Assembly (NCBI GenBank): GCA_009885185.1
Contig: VFLF01000124.1
Span: 1 to 7,656 of the forward strand
Source of the DNA: Nitrosomonadales bacterium
GTDB lineage: Bacteria > Pseudomonadota > Gammaproteobacteria > Burkholderiales > SG8-41
Direction: 5' to 3'
Length of the DNA: 7,656 nucleotides
Positions 6,298 through 7,656 of the stretch are shown here, piece by piece. Under the pieces are notes generated by a model. The model was not told the origin of the DNA. It did not search any database and saw only the letters and a program-made list of their open reading frames with translations. The number at the start of each line of letters is the position of its first letter. Position 1 is the stretch's first letter. The position numbers were made by a program, and so were the translations under genes.

Positions 6298-6326
6298 ACG
6301 ATAATGAATTACGGCGCATAGAGCAA
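6298..6326 (-). promoter_or_regulatory. Candidate promoter of the small secreted protein gene
   Basis: On the minus strand, TTGCTC (6321-6326), a 17-bp spacer and TATCGT (6298-6303) match the sigma70 hexamers at four of six positions each. They lie about 40 bases before the ATG at 6258. Confidence 0.3.
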
Positions 6327-6372
6327 CAGCACGCCGGTTGCATGCCACATAACGCATCCGCGCTACACTGCG

Positions 6373-6406
6373 TTTACCCTGATTCTCATTTATAATAAAT
6401 TATTGT
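6373..6406 (+). promoter_or_regulatory. AT-rich candidate promoter region of the SDR gene
   Basis: The stretch 6381-6430 is strikingly AT-rich in a GC-rich window. It contains a perfect TATAAT (6391-6396) without a good -35 at 16-18 bp, and alternatively TTTACC (6373-6378), 17 bp, TAAATT (6396-6401). The ATG at 6433 follows closely, with no Shine-Dalgarno sequence. Which box is used cannot be decided. Confidence 0.35.
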
Positions 6407-6432
6407 TTAAAAACAAATACTTAAATACAACC

Positions 6433-7212
6433 ATGAATCTCGAACTGACCGGACTCACCGCACTCGTTACCGGCGCATCGCGCGGCATCGGCTTTGCCGT
6501 GGCGCAAGCTTTCGCACGCGAAGGCTGCAATCTGCATATGGCCGCACGTACGGCGACCGATCTCGACGCGGCGCGCGCGAAGATACTTTCCGAATGCAAT
6601 GTGAACATCACCACGCATGCGCTCGATCTCGGCGTCAGCGCCAACATCAGCGAACTGGCAAGGCGCTGCGCCGGCGTGGACATTCTGGTCAACAACGCGG
6701 GCGGCATTCCGTCTGGTCATCTGCTGGATATTGACGAGGCGCGCTGGCGCGCGTCGTGGGAACTCAAGGTGTTCGGTTACATCAATCTCACCCGCGAAAT
6801 TTATCGCGGCATGTGCGAGCGCAAACGTGGTGTGATCGTCAATGTGATCGGTGTCGCGGGCGAAAGGCTGCGACAGGATTACATCGCCGGCGGCACCGGC
6901 AACGCAGCGTTGATGGCGTTCACCAAAAATCTCGGCGGTGAAAGCGTTGATCATCAAGTGCGTGTGGTTGGCATCAATCCCGGCCAGATCGAAACCGACC
7001 GCCTGCGCGAGCGGCTGGAAAAGCGTGCCGCCGCCGAACTCGGCGACAAAAATCGCTGGCTGGAACTGGTGGAAGACCCGCCGTTGGGACGCCTGGCCCG
7101 CCCCGATGAAGTCGCCGATTCCGTGCTGTATCTGGCCTCAGCGCGTGCGTCGTACATCAGCGGTACCATACTCACGGTGGATGGCGGGCGCGCGGTGCGG
7201 CATGCGACGTAA
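6433..7212 (+). CDS. Short-chain dehydrogenase/reductase-fold protein lacking the canonical catalytic residues
   Basis: Cytoplasmic Rossmann-fold protein of 259 residues, classical SDR length. Seen: the dinucleotide-binding TGASRGIG (13-20), NNAG (87-90), the helix GNAALMAFTK (156-165), the PG of INPGQIETD (181-189), and a C-terminal SGTILTVDGG (243-252). All fit a classical SDR (FabG-like). Odd: the active site is not standard. Where SS is expected after the beta strand there is IG (139-140), and the YxxxK Tyr and Lys positions align with G153 and N157; a Tyr at 150 is three residues off. Binding of NAD(P)(H) is likely retained, but the usual hydride-transfer mechanism is doubtful. The ATG at 6433 is chosen over an upstream TTG at 6403, because TGASRGIG then falls at its usual distance from the N-terminus. 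Its last 11 bases overlap the Bug-type gene, so the two are one operon, pointing to metabolism of the imported compound. Confidence 0.88.
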   Translation: MNLELTGLTALVTGASRGIGFAVAQAFAREGCNLHMAARTATDLDAARAKILSECNVNITTHALDLGVSANISELARRCAGVDILVNNAGGIPSGHLLDIDEARWRASWELKVFGYINLTREIYRGMCERKRGVIVNVIGVAGERLRQDYIAGGTGNAALMAFTKNLGGESVDHQVRVVGINPGQIETDRLRERLEKRAAAELGDKNRWLELVEDPPLGRLARPDEVADSVLYLASARASYISGTILTVDGGRAVRHAT

Positions 7213-7656
7213 ATTCGCCAACGGGTTGGGGTGTGTTGCGCTTTTGTTTTTGTACATGCCGGCTTTCGCGCAACCTTTCCCCTCCAAGCCTGTGCGCATC
7301 ATCGTGCCGTTTCCGCCCGGCGGCGGCGTGGATGTGGTGGCGCGCGTAGTGGGACGCCGGCTCACCGAAACGCTGGCGCAGCCGGTGATCGTGGAGAACC
7401 GCAGCGGCGCGGCAGCCACGCTGGGCGCCGATGTGGTCGCCAAGGCGCCGCCCGACGGCCATACCATCGGCTTATTTACCAGTACCTTGCTGATGACGCC
7501 CGCGCTGCAAAAAGTGCCTTACGACGTGGCGAAAGATTTCGCGCCGATCATCCTATTTGCCACCGTGCCCAACATACTGGTGGTGCATCCGTCGCTGCCC
7601 GCAAAAACATTGCAGGACGTGATGCGCCTTGCGCGCGCACGGCCAGGCGAACTGAC
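7202..7656 (+). CDS. Bug-family (TctC-like) periplasmic solute-binding protein, N-terminal part
   Basis: Tripartite tricarboxylate transporter substrate-binding protein, truncated by the window end; 151 of about 320 expected residues are present. Residues 1-23 (ending MPAFA) are a signal peptide cut before QPFPSKP. Then come hallmarks of the family: PVRIIVPFPPGGGVDVVAR, VENRSGAA, DVVAKAPPDGHTI, and the YDVAKDFAPI segment followed by LVVHPSLPAKTLQD. Bug proteins bind organic acids and other carboxylated solutes in a Venus-flytrap cleft and are greatly expanded in Burkholderiales; many have no adjacent tctAB membrane genes. The ATG at 7202 overlaps the SDR stop by 11 bp, so translation is probably coupled. 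The ligand cannot be predicted from the visible half. Confidence 0.93.
   Translation, partial: MRRKFANGLGCVALLFLYMPAFAQPFPSKPVRIIVPFPPGGGVDVVARVVGRRLTETLAQPVIVENRSGAAATLGADVVAKAPPDGHTIGLFTSTLLMTPALQKVPYDVAKDFAPIILFATVPNILVVHPSLPAKTLQDVMRLARARPGEL

Noticed and set aside
6259..6357. N-terminal extension of the small secreted protein to 6357
   Set aside because: A good ribosome site and a signal peptide begin at 6258; the extension would bury the signal peptide and overlaps the candidate promoter.
6403..6432. TTG start at 6403 for the SDR protein
   Set aside because: It would add ten Asn/Lys-rich residues from the AT-rich promoter region, and the ATG at 6433 places the Rossmann motif at its normal distance.

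Overview
This is a GC-rich proteobacterial segment. A Bug-family solute receptor, a free-standing MmgE/PrpD protein and general codon use point to a betaproteobacterium, most likely Burkholderiales or an uncultured relative; this assignment is an inference from gene content. No tRNA, rRNA, CRISPR array or insertion sequence is visible.

Left part (1-2595, minus strand): a compact three-gene operon for an ABC exporter, in the order HlyD-type periplasmic adaptor, FtsX/MacB-type permease, ATP-binding subunit (cut off by the window edge). Each gene is 3 bp from the next. The order and the separate permease and ATPase resemble DevBCA-type exporters. The gap 2596-2717 is a divergent promoter region with an FNR/ANR-like inverted repeat.

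Middle part (2718-5874, plus strand): an MmgE/PrpD-family protein, then the most notable locus. A GTG-initiated gene at 4202 meets an in-frame TGA at 4523-4525, and the same frame continues to a TAA at 4850-4852. The TGA is the first codon of U-G-S-C, the signature of the UGSC selenoprotein family. It is followed at the right distance by a perfect 7-bp hairpin with a UGUAG loop, which fits a bacterial SECIS element. The true product is therefore about 216 residues with selenocysteine at position 108. A conventional annotation would give a truncated 107-residue ORF plus an orphan fragment. Two bases downstream starts a 339-residue conserved protein of unknown function, probably its partner. A strong hairpin terminator closes this unit.

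Right part (5956-7656): a small secreted Lys/Asp-tailed protein on the minus strand converges on that terminator. Divergent from it is an SDR-fold protein that has lost the canonical Ser/Tyr/Lys catalytic residues. Its end overlaps by 11 bp the start of a Bug-type periplasmic binding protein that runs off the window.

Inferred theme: uptake of a carboxylated compound (Bug), processing by MmgE/PrpD and SDR-like proteins, and a selenium-dependent redox or reductive step by the UGSC protein with its neighbour. The substrate cannot be read from the sequence.
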